Origin: Bacillota bacterium | GTDB lineage: Bacteria > Bacillota > Clostridia > Clostridiales > Clostridiaceae | Length of the DNA: 35,739 bases | NCBI GenBank assembly: GCA_021781655.1 | Contig: JAJXWJ010000031.1 | Coordinates: 1 to 35,739, forward strand | Direction of reading: 5' to 3' | Shown: positions 1-8,157 of the stretch, piece by piece | Layout of the letters: each line of letters starts with the position of its first letter | Position numbering within the stretch: the first letter of the stretch is position 1 | Notes under the pieces: model-generated | Databases searched by the model: none | Told to the model about the DNA's origin: nothing | Seen by the model: the letters and a program-made list of their open reading frames with translations, nothing else | Made by a program: the position numbers and the translations under genes

Positions 1-61
1 CCACTCACCTCCCCGTGATTTGTAGTTTACTGATATCCCTATGACTTGATTATAAATAAAA

Positions 62-107
62 GTTGCTCAATGTGCCAATTTTCATTACGTTTTGTGCCTT
101 GAGCGAC
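62..107 (+). promoter_or_regulatory. Leader hairpin before first NRAMP-related gene
   Basis: GTTGCTCAA (62-70) can pair with TTGAGCGAC (99-107), giving a 9-bp stem with one G-T wobble and a 28-nt loop. It lies directly upstream of the AAAGGA ribosome site at 111-116. It could be a control element for the metal transporter, but only 62 bases of upstream sequence are visible and no known riboswitch class was recognised. Confidence 0.35.
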
Positions 108-116
108 GCGAAAGGA

Positions 117-1367
117 ATGGATATAAAGATGAAAAACAAAAAGAAATTATTATATATATTAGGAATAATAGGACCAGGACTTATAACTGTAAATGCAGGA
201 AATGATGCAGGTGGTATAGCTACATATGCAACTGTTGGTTCATCTTATGGATATAAGATGCTTTGGGGACTACTTTTAATAACCTTCAGTTTAGCAGTAA
301 TTCAAGAAATGAATGCAAGAATGGCTGTTGTTACTGGTAAGGGATTATCGGATTTAATAAGAGAAAATTATGGTGTTAGATGGTCATTATTTGCTATGAG
401 TATTTTATTTATTGCAAACTTTGGAGTATGTATTGGAGATTTTGCAGGTATAGCAGCAAGTCTTCAGCTATTTGGAATTGCAAAATATATTTCAGTGCCC
501 ATTATGGCATTTTTAGTATGGTTTTTAATAACTAAAGGTTCATATAAAAAAACAGAAAAAATATTTTTAGCATTTACTATAATATTTTTTACATATATTA
601 TTACATGCATTAAAGTTCACCCAAATTGGGGTGAAGTTTTAAAAGCAACGGTTACACCCTCAATAAGCTTTAATAAAGATTATATATTAACATTTATAGG
701 TATGATAGGAACTACTATTACTCCATATATGCAGTTTTATCTTCAGTCATCAGTTGTAGATAAAGGACTAAGTATAGAGGAATATAAATATGAAAAGTTA
801 GATGTTTATTTAGGTGCAATTTGGGGTGATTTAGTTTCATTTTTTATTATTGTGTGTACAGCTGTAACCTTATATAAAGCTGGAATAACAATAAACAGTG
901 CAGACCAGGCGGCACTAGCATTAAAGCCACTTGCAGGAAATTATGCAACTATTCTTTTTGCAATTGGATTATTTGGCGCTTCTGTGCTTGCTACAATGAT
1001 AATTCCACTATCAACTACTTATGCTATTTGTGAAGCCTTTGGATTTGAAAGTGGTTTAAATAATTCATATAAAGAAGCTAAGGTTTTTTATGGTATTTTT
1101 ACTTTTATGATTGTTTGCAGTGCAGCTTTAGTTTTAATACCTAATGTGTCCTTAGTTGGTATAATGCTTGTTACTCAGCAAATAGCAGGAGTTTTGTGCC
1201 CTGTAATTTTAATATTTATGGTGCTTTTGATTAATAATAAAAAGATAATGGGAAAATACGTTAATAATAAGTTACAAAACATCATTATTTGGATAACTGT
1301 TATATTTATAATTACGTTATCAATAGTATTATTTATAGCACCAATTGTAAATCAGTTTGTTCATTAA
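117..1367 (+). CDS. NRAMP-related divalent metal (probably Mg2+) transporter, first copy
   Basis: Integral membrane protein of about 416 residues in the SLC11/NRAMP fold, predicted to import a divalent cation. TM1 carries GPG...NDAGG (Asp30). Classical Mn/Fe NRAMPs have DPGN here, so the Asp is kept but the Asn is Gly. TM6 reads GTTITPYMQ where classical NRAMPs have the metal-selecting Met in an MPHN-like motif. Both changes match the NRAMP-related magnesium transporter subgroup (NRMT) rather than Mn/Fe transporters; this is an inference from motifs. The start is uncertain. ATG 117 touches the AAAGGA at 111-116, while ATG 129 lies 12 nt from it, and an in-frame extension to TTG 63 runs through the leader hairpin and is unlikely. 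A PRC/MgtE-N/CBS protein and a second NRMT follow. Confidence 0.85.
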   Translation: MDIKMKNKKKLLYILGIIGPGLITVNAGNDAGGIATYATVGSSYGYKMLWGLLLITFSLAVIQEMNARMAVVTGKGLSDLIRENYGVRWSLFAMSILFIANFGVCIGDFAGIAASLQLFGIAKYISVPIMAFLVWFLITKGSYKKTEKIFLAFTIIFFTYIITCIKVHPNWGEVLKATVTPSISFNKDYILTFIGMIGTTITPYMQFYLQSSVVDKGLSIEEYKYEKLDVYLGAIWGDLVSFFIIVCTAVTLYKAGITINSADQAALALKPLAGNYATILFAIGLFGASVLATMIIPLSTTYAICEAFGFESGLNNSYKEAKVFYGIFTFMIVCSAALVLIPNVSLVGIMLVTQQIAGVLCPVILIFMVLLINNKKIMGKYVNNKLQNIIIWITVIFIITLSIVLFIAPIVNQFVH

Positions 1368-1504
1368 TATATTCATATTGTAAATCGAAATTCTATTAAC
1401 GAATTGTAAATGAGTACAAAAATTAAAGAAAAACCAAACAAAACAGATAAAAGTTAACCTAAATTTAACTGTCAATAAAATATGAACAAATTTAGTCAAA
1501 TTGA

Positions 1505-1532
1505 TTGCAAATTGAGCAAAAAGATATATAAT
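1505..1532 (+). promoter_or_regulatory. Sigma-A-type promoter for the MgtE-N/CBS - NRMT2 pair
   Basis: TTGCAA (1505-1510), a 16-bp spacer and a perfect TATAAT (1527-1532) put the transcript start near 1539. The resulting leader is about 160 nt long and contains an upstream ORF and a hairpin. The 137 bp between the stop of the first transporter and this promoter are A/T-rich, with nothing else recognised. Confidence 0.55.
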
Positions 1533-1576
1533 AGTAGTGGAGTATTATTAATAATTTAGAAGGAAGTGATAATTTA

Positions 1577-1681
1577 ATGGAAGCCGGACCCGATAGTCTG
1601 AGAAAAGATTTAAAATTTAATATTTTGGAAGGGTATAGTAACATTAAATTATTGCATTTAAATAGAGTATGCCCTTCCTAG
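1577..1681 (+). CDS. Candidate 34-codon leader peptide (uORF)
   Basis: An ATG at 1577, preceded by AGGAAG (1561-1566), opens a 34-residue frame beginning MEAGPDSLRK and ending NRVCPS. Its TAG stop at 1679-1681 lies 2 nt before the AAAGGAGG of the next gene. The last 18 codons run through both arms of the 1627-1678 hairpin, so a translating ribosome would melt that structure. This architecture is known from metal and antibiotic leader peptides. Expression is not proven, and the ORF could be chance in a structured leader. Confidence 0.4.
   Translation: MEAGPDSLRKDLKFNILEGYSNIKLLHLNRVCPS
1627..1678 (+). promoter_or_regulatory. Leader hairpin abutting the ribosome site of the MgtE-N/CBS gene
   Basis: GGAAGGGTATA (1627-1637) pairs with TATGCCCTTCC (1668-1678), an 11-bp stem with one wobble and a 30-nt loop. 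It ends 4 nt before the AAAGGAGG site. There is no U-tract, so control of translation initiation is more likely than termination. Confidence 0.5.
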
Positions 1682-1697
1682 TAAAGGAGGGTTTACC

Positions 1698-2927
1698 ATG
1701 GAAATGAGCAGCTTCTACTTAAGTCGAATTCTAGGCCGAAAGGTTGTAACAAAGGATGGGACATTTGTAGGAAAAATAAAAGATTTAGGAATTATTGAAG
1801 AGTTAAAAACTCCTAGAGTAGAGGCAATAAAGGTAAAAACATCAAAAGGTTTAAAAATTATTGAATGGAATGATGTTACCATCAATAAGGAAAAAGGCCA
1901 ATATGTTTTAGTTTGTAACAAATTAAAAGAGGGAAGTACAGAAAATATAATGTTTCTTGCTCACCATGTGCTCGATAAGCAAATTATAGATGTAAATGGG
2001 CGCAAAGTTGTTAGAGTAAATGATGTTAGACTAGCAACACTTGGCTCAGGAGTATTTGTAGTAGCAGTTGATATTGGTACAGAAGGTTTGTTAAGAAGAA
2101 TTGGTATTGCAAAACCACTTGTATGGATAGGTTTCAATCTATCCAGTAAATTGTTATTATGGAACAGTGTAGAAACTATTTTTAGATCTAATGAAAATAT
2201 AAAATTATCTCAAAAATATAATAAGCTTTCCATATTGCACCCATCAGATCTTGCAGATATAATTGAAGATTTTGATACTAATACGGGTATGATGATTTTT
2301 TCTAGTCTCGATAATGCTAAAGCAGCTGATGTTTTAGAGGAAATGGAAGAAGAGACACAAATTAGTGTCATTAAAAACCTATCAAAAGATAAGGCTGCCG
2401 ATATTCTAGATGAGATGCCTGCTGATGAGGTTGCAGACATATTAGATGGTCTAAGTGAAAATGAAGCGGAAGAATTGTTAAACAACATGGAAATGGAAAC
2501 CTCAAAAGAAGTAAGAGAGCTTATGGAATATGAAGATGACGAAGTTGGAAGTCTTATGACCACTGAGTTTATAGCTTTTAATCAAGATATAACAATAGAA
2601 AAAGCTATCGCAAATTTGAGACAATTAAAACCTGAAGAAGATGAAATGTATTACATTTATGTAACGGATGATGATAATAAATTAATCGGTACGCTCTCAT
2701 TAAGAGATATAATAATTGCTCAACCAGAAGCACAGCTAAAATCTATAATGCATAACGAATTCTCATATATTTATGACAATGATAATATTCAAGAACTTGT
2801 TAAGATGGTTTCAAAGTACAATCTCTTAGCTATTCCAATTGTTGATAGAGAAATGGAACTACTAGGTAATGTAATCATAAATGATATTATCTACGAACTA
2901 TTAAAGAACAAGAGAAGAATAGTATAG
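1698..2927 (+). CDS. Soluble PRC-barrel / MgtE-N / tandem CBS protein (putative Mg2+ sensor)
   Basis: A 409-residue protein with no membrane segment. Residues about 8-78 and 93-165 look like two PRC-barrel-type beta domains (LGRKVVTKDGTFVGKIKD; INGRKVVRVNDV-like). Residues about 180-275 are an MgtE N-terminal superhelix (LHPSDLADIIEDF, DKAADILDEMPADEVADIL). Residues about 285-405 hold two CBS domains. This is the cytosolic Mg2+-sensing half of an MgtE channel without its pore. Because it lies between two NRMT-like transporters and 11 nt before the second, it may gate or regulate them. ATG 1698 follows AAAGGAGG with normal spacing. Domain identity is fairly sure; the regulatory role is inferred. 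Confidence 0.85.
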   Translation: MEMSSFYLSRILGRKVVTKDGTFVGKIKDLGIIEELKTPRVEAIKVKTSKGLKIIEWNDVTINKEKGQYVLVCNKLKEGSTENIMFLAHHVLDKQIIDVNGRKVVRVNDVRLATLGSGVFVVAVDIGTEGLLRRIGIAKPLVWIGFNLSSKLLLWNSVETIFRSNENIKLSQKYNKLSILHPSDLADIIEDFDTNTGMMIFSSLDNAKAADVLEEMEEETQISVIKNLSKDKAADILDEMPADEVADILDGLSENEAEELLNNMEMETSKEVRELMEYEDDEVGSLMTTEFIAFNQDITIEKAIANLRQLKPEEDEMYYIYVTDDDNKLIGTLSLRDIIIAQPEAQLKSIMHNEFSYIYDNDNIQELVKMVSKYNLLAIPIVDREMELLGNVIINDIIYELLKNKRRIV

Positions 2928-2938
2928 AGGGTATATGT

Positions 2939-4204
2939 ATGGAATCAAAGAATAAATCATTGATTACGAAGATTATGTTATTTTTAAGCATTGTAGGTCC
3001 TGGTATAATAACAGGAAGCGTAGATAATGACGCAGGAGGAATTACTGCATATTCAACGGCAGGAGCAACCTATGGATATAAGCTTCTTTGGACTTTAATA
3101 CCATGTTTTATAGTACTTTTAGTAGTTCAAGAAATGAATGCTAGAATGGGTATAGTAACTAAAAAAGGTCTTGCAGATTTAATTAGAGAAAACTTTGGTG
3201 TCAAGGTTACATTTTTTATATTTTTAGGACTTATCATTGCAGATATTGGAAATACAGCTACAGAATTTGCTGGTGTAGCCGGAAGTATGCAAGTATTTAA
3301 TATTTCAAAGTATATTTCTGTTCCTATAGCAGCAATACTAGTTTGGATAATGGTTGTAAAGGGAACTTATAAATCATCAGAAAAGATGTTTTTGATATTT
3401 AGTGTATTTTTACTATCTTATATAATTTCAGCATTGTGTGCTCATCCAGATTGGAATCAAATAGGTCAGTCAATTATAAAGCCATCTATGGATATGAATG
3501 TAAGCAGTATTAGTATGGTAATAGGACTTGTTGGTACAACTATAGCTCCTTGGATGCAATTTTATATGCAGTCTTCGGTAATTGAAAAAGATATAAAGAT
3601 AGAGCAATATAAATATGAGGTATGCGATGTATTAGTAGGTTGTATAATTACAGTAGTTGTAGCATTTTTTATAATTGTTGCTTGTGCTGCTACTTTGCAT
3701 CAAAAGGGTATAACAATAAATGAAGCAAAGGATGCAGCAGTTGCGTTAAAACCTCTAGCTGGAAACCTTGCATCAGGAATTTTTGCTTTTGGACTACTAA
3801 TTGCATCTATATTTTCTGCAACAATATTACCGCTTGCAACAGCATTTTATATTTGTGAAGCTTTTGGGTTTGAAGCTGGAATAGATAAAAAAATGAAAGA
3901 TGCTCCAGAGTTTTATACGTTATTTACAGCAATAATAATTATAGGAGTAATCATTATTTTATTTCCAGGAGCTCCTCTAATTCAAATTAGTAATGGCACG
4001 CAGGTCATTAATGGAATATTATTACCTGTAGTATTGATATGTATGATGCTAATGGTAAATAATAAAGATATAATGGGTGAATATGTTAGCAAAGGTATTG
4101 GTAATATTATTGGATGGGTAACTATAGTAGTGCTTATTGTCTTAACTATTATGTTGACAGCGTTAAATATACCTGGATTATCTAATCTGATTGGGAAATT
4201 ATAA
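2939..4204 (+). CDS. NRAMP-related divalent metal (probably Mg2+) transporter, second copy
   Basis: A 421-residue membrane protein paralogous to the first gene, with the same order of conserved blocks. TM1 has VGPG...DNDAGG (Asp31) and TM6 has GTTIAPWMQFYMQSS, again without the TM6 Met that marks transition-metal NRAMPs. ATG 2939 follows AGAGGG with a 7-nt gap. The gene begins 11 nt after the MgtE-N/CBS gene and shares its transcript, which ends in the strong hairpin at 4205-4254. Two paralogous transporters around one sensor may differ in affinity or form a pair; the sequence does not decide this. Confidence 0.87.
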   Translation: MESKNKSLITKIMLFLSIVGPGIITGSVDNDAGGITAYSTAGATYGYKLLWTLIPCFIVLLVVQEMNARMGIVTKKGLADLIRENFGVKVTFFIFLGLIIADIGNTATEFAGVAGSMQVFNISKYISVPIAAILVWIMVVKGTYKSSEKMFLIFSVFLLSYIISALCAHPDWNQIGQSIIKPSMDMNVSSISMVIGLVGTTIAPWMQFYMQSSVIEKDIKIEQYKYEVCDVLVGCIITVVVAFFIIVACAATLHQKGITINEAKDAAVALKPLAGNLASGIFAFGLLIASIFSATILPLATAFYICEAFGFEAGIDKKMKDAPEFYTLFTAIIIIGVIIILFPGAPLIQISNGTQVINGILLPVVLICMMLMVNNKDIMGEYVSKGIGNIIGWVTIVVLIVLTIMLTALNIPGLSNLIGKL

Positions 4205-4254
4205 AAAGTGAACCGCATGTTAATTGTCAATTAGACCTACTTGCGGTTCACTTT
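4205..4254 (+). terminator. Terminator after NRMT operon
   Basis: AAAGTGAACCGCA (4205-4217) pairs perfectly with TGCGGTTCACTTT (4242-4254). The 24-nt loop contains a smaller TAATTG/CAATTA hairpin. The U-tract after it is weak (CTATAATCTTT). The rest of 4255-4446 shows only an A/T-rich promoter-like stretch near 4403-4429. Confidence 0.75.
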
Positions 4255-4446
4255 CTATAATCTTTAGTAGAGACTGCAAAAAGTTAGTTCAAGAATCACA
4301 TGGGCAATTCCAAACCACAAAGGTGCGTAATCTTTATTTTAGTTTGATACTTCCAGTAAAGAAAAAATGTTCATAAAAATACCATTGCTAAGTATTTGTA
4401 AATTGAATATAATTAATTAGATATATAATTTAGGTAGGGGATACAT

Positions 4447-5268
4447 ATGAAGAGAAAACTTATAATAGCAGGTTCTGCGTGTATGGTATTATTACTAACA
4501 AGTTGCGGGGGAAATAACGTAGCTAACAATACTTCTAAGGTTTCAAATAGTACAAGCAGTAAAAATCAAGTTGTAGCAGATAGTGACGTAATGAAGGTAA
4601 TAGATAAAAGGATAAAAGGTATAAATGATGATAAATTAGATGAATATTTATCAGTATTTGTTAATCCATCAGATTTATATAATAAAGAAAAATTAGATAT
4701 GCAAACCTATTTAAAAAGATATTCAGTTAAGGCACAAATTACTAGTGAAAATGTAATTAATAAGACAAAAACAACGGCTCAGGTTCAATATGTGGTTAAA
4801 AATACAAGGATAATCGGAGCAGGATTTTTAAACAATACATCATTAATAATCGATAATCTAACATTAATTAATAATGAGTGGAAAATAACAGATGAAGATG
4901 TAGAAAAAATAGAATATCAAGACGATGTATATAATGTAATTTATGATTATATAAAAGCATTAAATAATAAGGATATAAATGAGTACATACAAACAATAGA
5001 CTCAACAGATTTAAATAATTACAATAGTATGAAGGATAGCACGCTTGATTTGTTTAATGAATATAATTTAGCATACAATCTTGAAGAAGCAACAATAGAA
5101 ACTAAATCTAATTCGGATACAAAGGTTAAGTTTACATATACTGTAGTAAAGACGGATTCGTCAGATTTTCAAAACAATAGAACCACAGGATTTATTCATT
5201 TGAGATTAGTAAATAATGCATGGAAGATATTTAAGGTAGATATTACGAAGACTGAAAATATAAATTAA
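4447..5268 (+). CDS. Lipoprotein with two tandem NTF2-like domains
   Basis: A 273-residue secreted lipoprotein. A basic N-terminus (MKRK) and hydrophobic stretch end in the lipobox LTSC, placing the lipidated Cys at about residue 20. A Ser/Asn-rich linker follows. Two similar modules of about 105 residues come next. Each starts with helices (VIDKRIKGINDDKLDEYL; IYDYIKALNNKDINEYI) and ends with a beta strand of the form NNEWKI or NNAWKI, as in NTF2-like/DUF4878-type folds. No catalytic residues are evident, so it is probably a binding protein on the outer face of the membrane. It is monocistronic, with a clear terminator at 5282-5305. Function unknown. Confidence 0.75.
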   Translation: MKRKLIIAGSACMVLLLTSCGGNNVANNTSKVSNSTSSKNQVVADSDVMKVIDKRIKGINDDKLDEYLSVFVNPSDLYNKEKLDMQTYLKRYSVKAQITSENVINKTKTTAQVQYVVKNTRIIGAGFLNNTSLIIDNLTLINNEWKITDEDVEKIEYQDDVYNVIYDYIKALNNKDINEYIQTIDSTDLNNYNSMKDSTLDLFNEYNLAYNLEEATIETKSNSDTKVKFTYTVVKTDSSDFQNNRTTGFIHLRLVNNAWKIFKVDITKTENIN

Positions 5269-5281
5269 AACTAAACATAGT

Positions 5282-5305
5282 AAAGCCGCCGAAATTGGCG
5301 GCTTT
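5282..5305 (+). terminator. Rho-independent terminator after lipoprotein gene
   Basis: AAAGCCGCC (5282-5290), a 6-nt loop and GGCGGCTTT (5297-5305) form a perfect 9-bp stem followed by T-rich sequence. Confidence 0.85.
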
Positions 5306-5387
5306 TAGTTGCATTAAATATAAAAAATAATTAAAATATAAATAAGTGCTTTAAATACATAAATAGTTGAGAGGAGAACGATTTATT

Positions 5388-5669
5388 TTGAAAAGAGAAG
5401 ATTTTAAAATAATGGAAAATATCAAAATAATCGAAGAAATTAAAGCAGATCTTCTTTGCCAAATCGGAAATATATTTAAACTATTAACTAAAGGTAATAA
5501 TATAACCCAAAATGCCTTAATCGATTGTATTTCCCAGGCAATAATATTATTATATAAATTAGCGGATAAATTAGGATATTCTAAAATAGAAGTTGATAAT
5601 GAGATTAAAAGAAATATACAATTGGGTATAATGAAAAATGAAAGTGATTCAGATGAAAAAAAGTGTTAA
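5388..5669 (+). CDS. MazG-like family protein
   Basis: An all-helical protein of 93 residues resembling the small MazG-like proteins encoded just upstream of gdpP in clostridia (block NIKIIEEIKADLLCQIGNIF... and ISQAIILLYKLADKLGY). TTG 5388 is preferred because it follows GAGGAG (5371-5376) and gives MKREDFKIMENIK, the usual N-terminus as remembered for this family. An upstream in-frame TTG at 5367 overlaps the ribosome site. The stop lies 15 nt before gdpP, so it is probably the first gene of that operon. No nucleotide-hydrolase motif is complete, and the function is unknown. Confidence 0.7.
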   Translation: MKREDFKIMENIKIIEEIKADLLCQIGNIFKLLTKGNNITQNALIDCISQAIILLYKLADKLGYSKIEVDNEIKRNIQLGIMKNESDSDEKKC

Positions 5670-5684
5670 ATATAGGTGATAAAA

Positions 5685-7700
5685 ATGGATAATAAATTCA
5701 AGTATTTTGTTACAAGTAATTTTATTTATTTAATAATAATACTCATAATGTCATTTTTGATTATTTTTTATGGGCATTATTTTATTGGAGGTATTGCCTT
5801 AGCAGTTTTATTAATACTGTTTATATACAATATTAAAAATTTTCAAATTAAACGGCATGAGTGGAAGCGGTTTATAGAAACTTTTTCTACAAATCTTGAT
5901 AAGGCAACGAGGGATACATTAGTTAAACTTCCATTGCCATTAATTATTATAAATAAGGAAGGCAATGTATTGTGGTATAACCAAAATTTATCTACTATAA
6001 TCGAGTCTAAAGATATTTTAGGGAACAGTATCAAACAATTATTTAGTAGTGTTAATGTTCTTGATATTGTAACTGAGAAGAAAAAGAATTATAGGTACTT
6101 AAAGTTAAAAGATAAATTTTATGATATGCATGTTAGTATTATTGAAAGTAGTGACAGCAGAAATGATATAATTATATTATATTTATATGATGTGACTGAT
6201 AGATATGAACTTGTGAGAGAACTAGAAAATATAAAGGAATCTGTTATATTGATAGAAGTAGATAACTTAGATGAAGTTGTAAAAAGTACTCCAGAAGATA
6301 AAAAGCCTTTATTAATAGCTGAAGTTGAACGAAATATAAACAGTTACGCACAAAGTGTTAATGCACTATTTAAAAAGTATGCAACAGGAAAATATGTTTT
6401 AGTAATTCAAAATAAAAGTTTAATTAAAGAGATGGATAAAAAATTTGAAATACTAGACATTGTAAGAGAAATTAATGTGGAAAATAAACTGGCAGTTACT
6501 CTTAGTATGGGTATAGGTAAGGGTGGCTTAACACCTATCGAAAATTATAATTTAGCTGTTTCTGCAAAAGAATTAGCCTTAGGAAGAGGTGGAGATCAAG
6601 CTGTTGTAAAAAATGGTGATAAATTATCATTTTATGGGGGAAATACAAAGGAAATCGAGAAAAGGACTAAGGTTCGTGCTAGAATGATAGCACAATCTTT
6701 AGTAGAATTGATTAAAGAGAGCAGTAATGTAATTATAATGGGACATAAAAATCCTGATATTGATTGCTTTGGAGGAGCCATTGGAATACATAGTGCGGCA
6801 AAGCAATTGGATATTGAAAGTTATATTATAATAGATGGTTTAAATAGTGGAGTTAAAAATGTTTATCCAAAGTTTAATTTAGAAAAAGGCTATAAAGATG
6901 CTTTTATAAATAGTGAAGATTGCCATGATTTAATAAATGAAAATACTCTTTTAATAATTGTAGATGTTAACAGTAAAAGTTATGTGCAAAATGCTGAAAT
7001 TATTGATGAGATAAAAAGAGTTGTAGTTATAGATCATCATAGAAAAGCAGCAAATTCCATAGAGGATTCAATTATTAATTATATTGAGCCATATGCATCC
7101 TCTACTTCTGAGCTGGTGACAGAGATACTTCAATATATGATTAAGGATTATAAGATGAAACCTATAGAGGCAGAAACGCTGCTTGCAGGAATATGTGTTG
7201 ATACAAAAAACTTTTATTTTAAAACTGGAGTTAGAACTTTTGAGGCGGCAGCTTATTTAAGGAAACAAGGAGCAGATACTATAGATGTTAAAAAGCTTTT
7301 TTCTAGTGATTTAGAAAGCTATATTAAAAAAGCGGAAATAATTAGGTCAGCAGAAGTAGTGGAAAATATAGCAATAGCAGTATGCCCAAGTGAAATAGAT
7401 GACAATATAATAGCTGCTCAGGCAGCAGATGAATTATTAAATATAACAGGAATAATGGCATCATTTGTACTTGTGAAAATTGAAAATGAAGTATTAATTA
7501 GCGGAAGATCTTTTGGAGATATTAATGTACAGCTAATACTTGAAGCTTTAGGTGGAGGTGGACATTTAACTATGGCAGGAGCTAAAGTTGAAATCACAGA
7601 AGATTTAATAGATAATAGTAATGAGGAACATGCAATTGAAGAAGTTATAAAAAAATTAAAGAAATCAATTGAGAAATATTTAAGGGAAGGTGAAAAATAA
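5685..7700 (+). CDS. gdpP: Cyclic-di-AMP phosphodiesterase GdpP (YybT family)
   Basis: A membrane-bound hydrolase of c-di-AMP, of about 671 residues, near the usual family length. Order: two TM helices (residues about 10-50), a PAS-like sensor (about 75-170), a degenerate GGDEF domain (about 175-300), then a DHH/DHHA1 catalytic unit. Visible metal-ligand motifs are GHKNPDID (Asp358, Asp360), VDVN, the IDHHR signature (Asp450-His451-His452) and GICVDTKNF. Near the C-terminus the DHHA1 motif GGGGH is intact. ATG 5685 is chosen because AGGTGA ends 5 nt before it; a GTG at 5676 overlaps that site. The stop overlaps the rplI start (TAATG), so the two are translationally coupled, a conserved clostridial/bacillar arrangement. 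Confidence 0.95.
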   Translation: MDNKFKYFVTSNFIYLIIILIMSFLIIFYGHYFIGGIALAVLLILFIYNIKNFQIKRHEWKRFIETFSTNLDKATRDTLVKLPLPLIIINKEGNVLWYNQNLSTIIESKDILGNSIKQLFSSVNVLDIVTEKKKNYRYLKLKDKFYDMHVSIIESSDSRNDIIILYLYDVTDRYELVRELENIKESVILIEVDNLDEVVKSTPEDKKPLLIAEVERNINSYAQSVNALFKKYATGKYVLVIQNKSLIKEMDKKFEILDIVREINVENKLAVTLSMGIGKGGLTPIENYNLAVSAKELALGRGGDQAVVKNGDKLSFYGGNTKEIEKRTKVRARMIAQSLVELIKESSNVIIMGHKNPDIDCFGGAIGIHSAAKQLDIESYIIIDGLNSGVKNVYPKFNLEKGYKDAFINSEDCHDLINENTLLIIVDVNSKSYVQNAEIIDEIKRVVVIDHHRKAANSIEDSIINYIEPYASSTSELVTEILQYMIKDYKMKPIEAETLLAGICVDTKNFYFKTGVRTFEAAAYLRKQGADTIDVKKLFSSDLESYIKKAEIIRSAEVVENIAIAVCPSEIDDNIIAAQAADELLNITGIMASFVLVKIENEVLISGRSFGDINVQLILEALGGGGHLTMAGAKVEITEDLIDNSNEEHAIEEVIKKLKKSIEKYLREGEK

Positions 7701-8143
7701 TGAAAGTAATATTGTTAAGTGATATAAAAGGAGTAGGTAAAAAAGGAGAGGTAATAAATGCATCAGATGGGTATGCAAGAAATTTTCTATTTCCTAAGAA
7801 ACTTGCCGAAGAAGCAAACAATGCAAATTTGCATATATTAAATCAAAAAAATGAAGCTATAAGAAGAAAAAAATTAGAGGAAACAGAAGAGGCACAAAAG
7901 CTTGCAGAGCAGCTTAAGGGAAAGCAAGTTAAAATAATGGCTAAAGCAGGTGATGGTGGAAGGCTGTTTGGTGCAATTACTAGTAAAGACATTAAAGAAC
8001 AATTAAAAAAGCAATACAATGTGGATATCGATAAGAAAAAAATTGCAACGGATACTATTAAACAACTTGGAAACTACGAAGTTGAAATTAAGATATACCC
8101 AGAGGTTTCCACAAAGATTAATGTTTTCATAGTGGAACAATAG
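7700..8143 (+). CDS. rplI: 50S ribosomal protein L9
   Basis: A 147-residue protein of standard L9 length. The N-terminal signature [34 protein letters not shown] (kept intact here), a long connecting helix (about residues 40-75) and a C-terminal domain ending in a beta strand are all present. It binds 23S rRNA at the base of the L1 stalk. The ATG overlaps the gdpP stop by one base. Confidence 0.97.
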   Translation: MKVILLSDIKGVGKKGEVINASDGYARNFLFPKKLAEEANNANLHILNQKNEAIRRKKLEETEEAQKLAEQLKGKQVKIMAKAGDGGRLFGAITSKDIKEQLKKQYNVDIDKKKIATDTIKQLGNYEVEIKIYPEVSTKINVFIVEQ

Positions 8144-8157
8144 AAAGGAGAAACGCT

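Noticed and set aside
63..116. N-terminal extension of the first transporter from TTG 63
   Set aside because: It would run through the leader hairpin, adds residues not seen in the paralogue at 2939, and has no ribosome site.
1561..1697. Known riboswitch (M-box, yybP-ykoY Mn2+, TPP because of a CTGAGA string)
   Set aside because: The conserved cores of these classes are not present; the CTGAGA match alone is chance.
2210..2563. 117-codon minus-strand frame inside the MgtE-N/CBS gene
   Set aside because: Ser-rich antisense shadow of acidic helical repeats, with no ribosome site and no recognisable domain.
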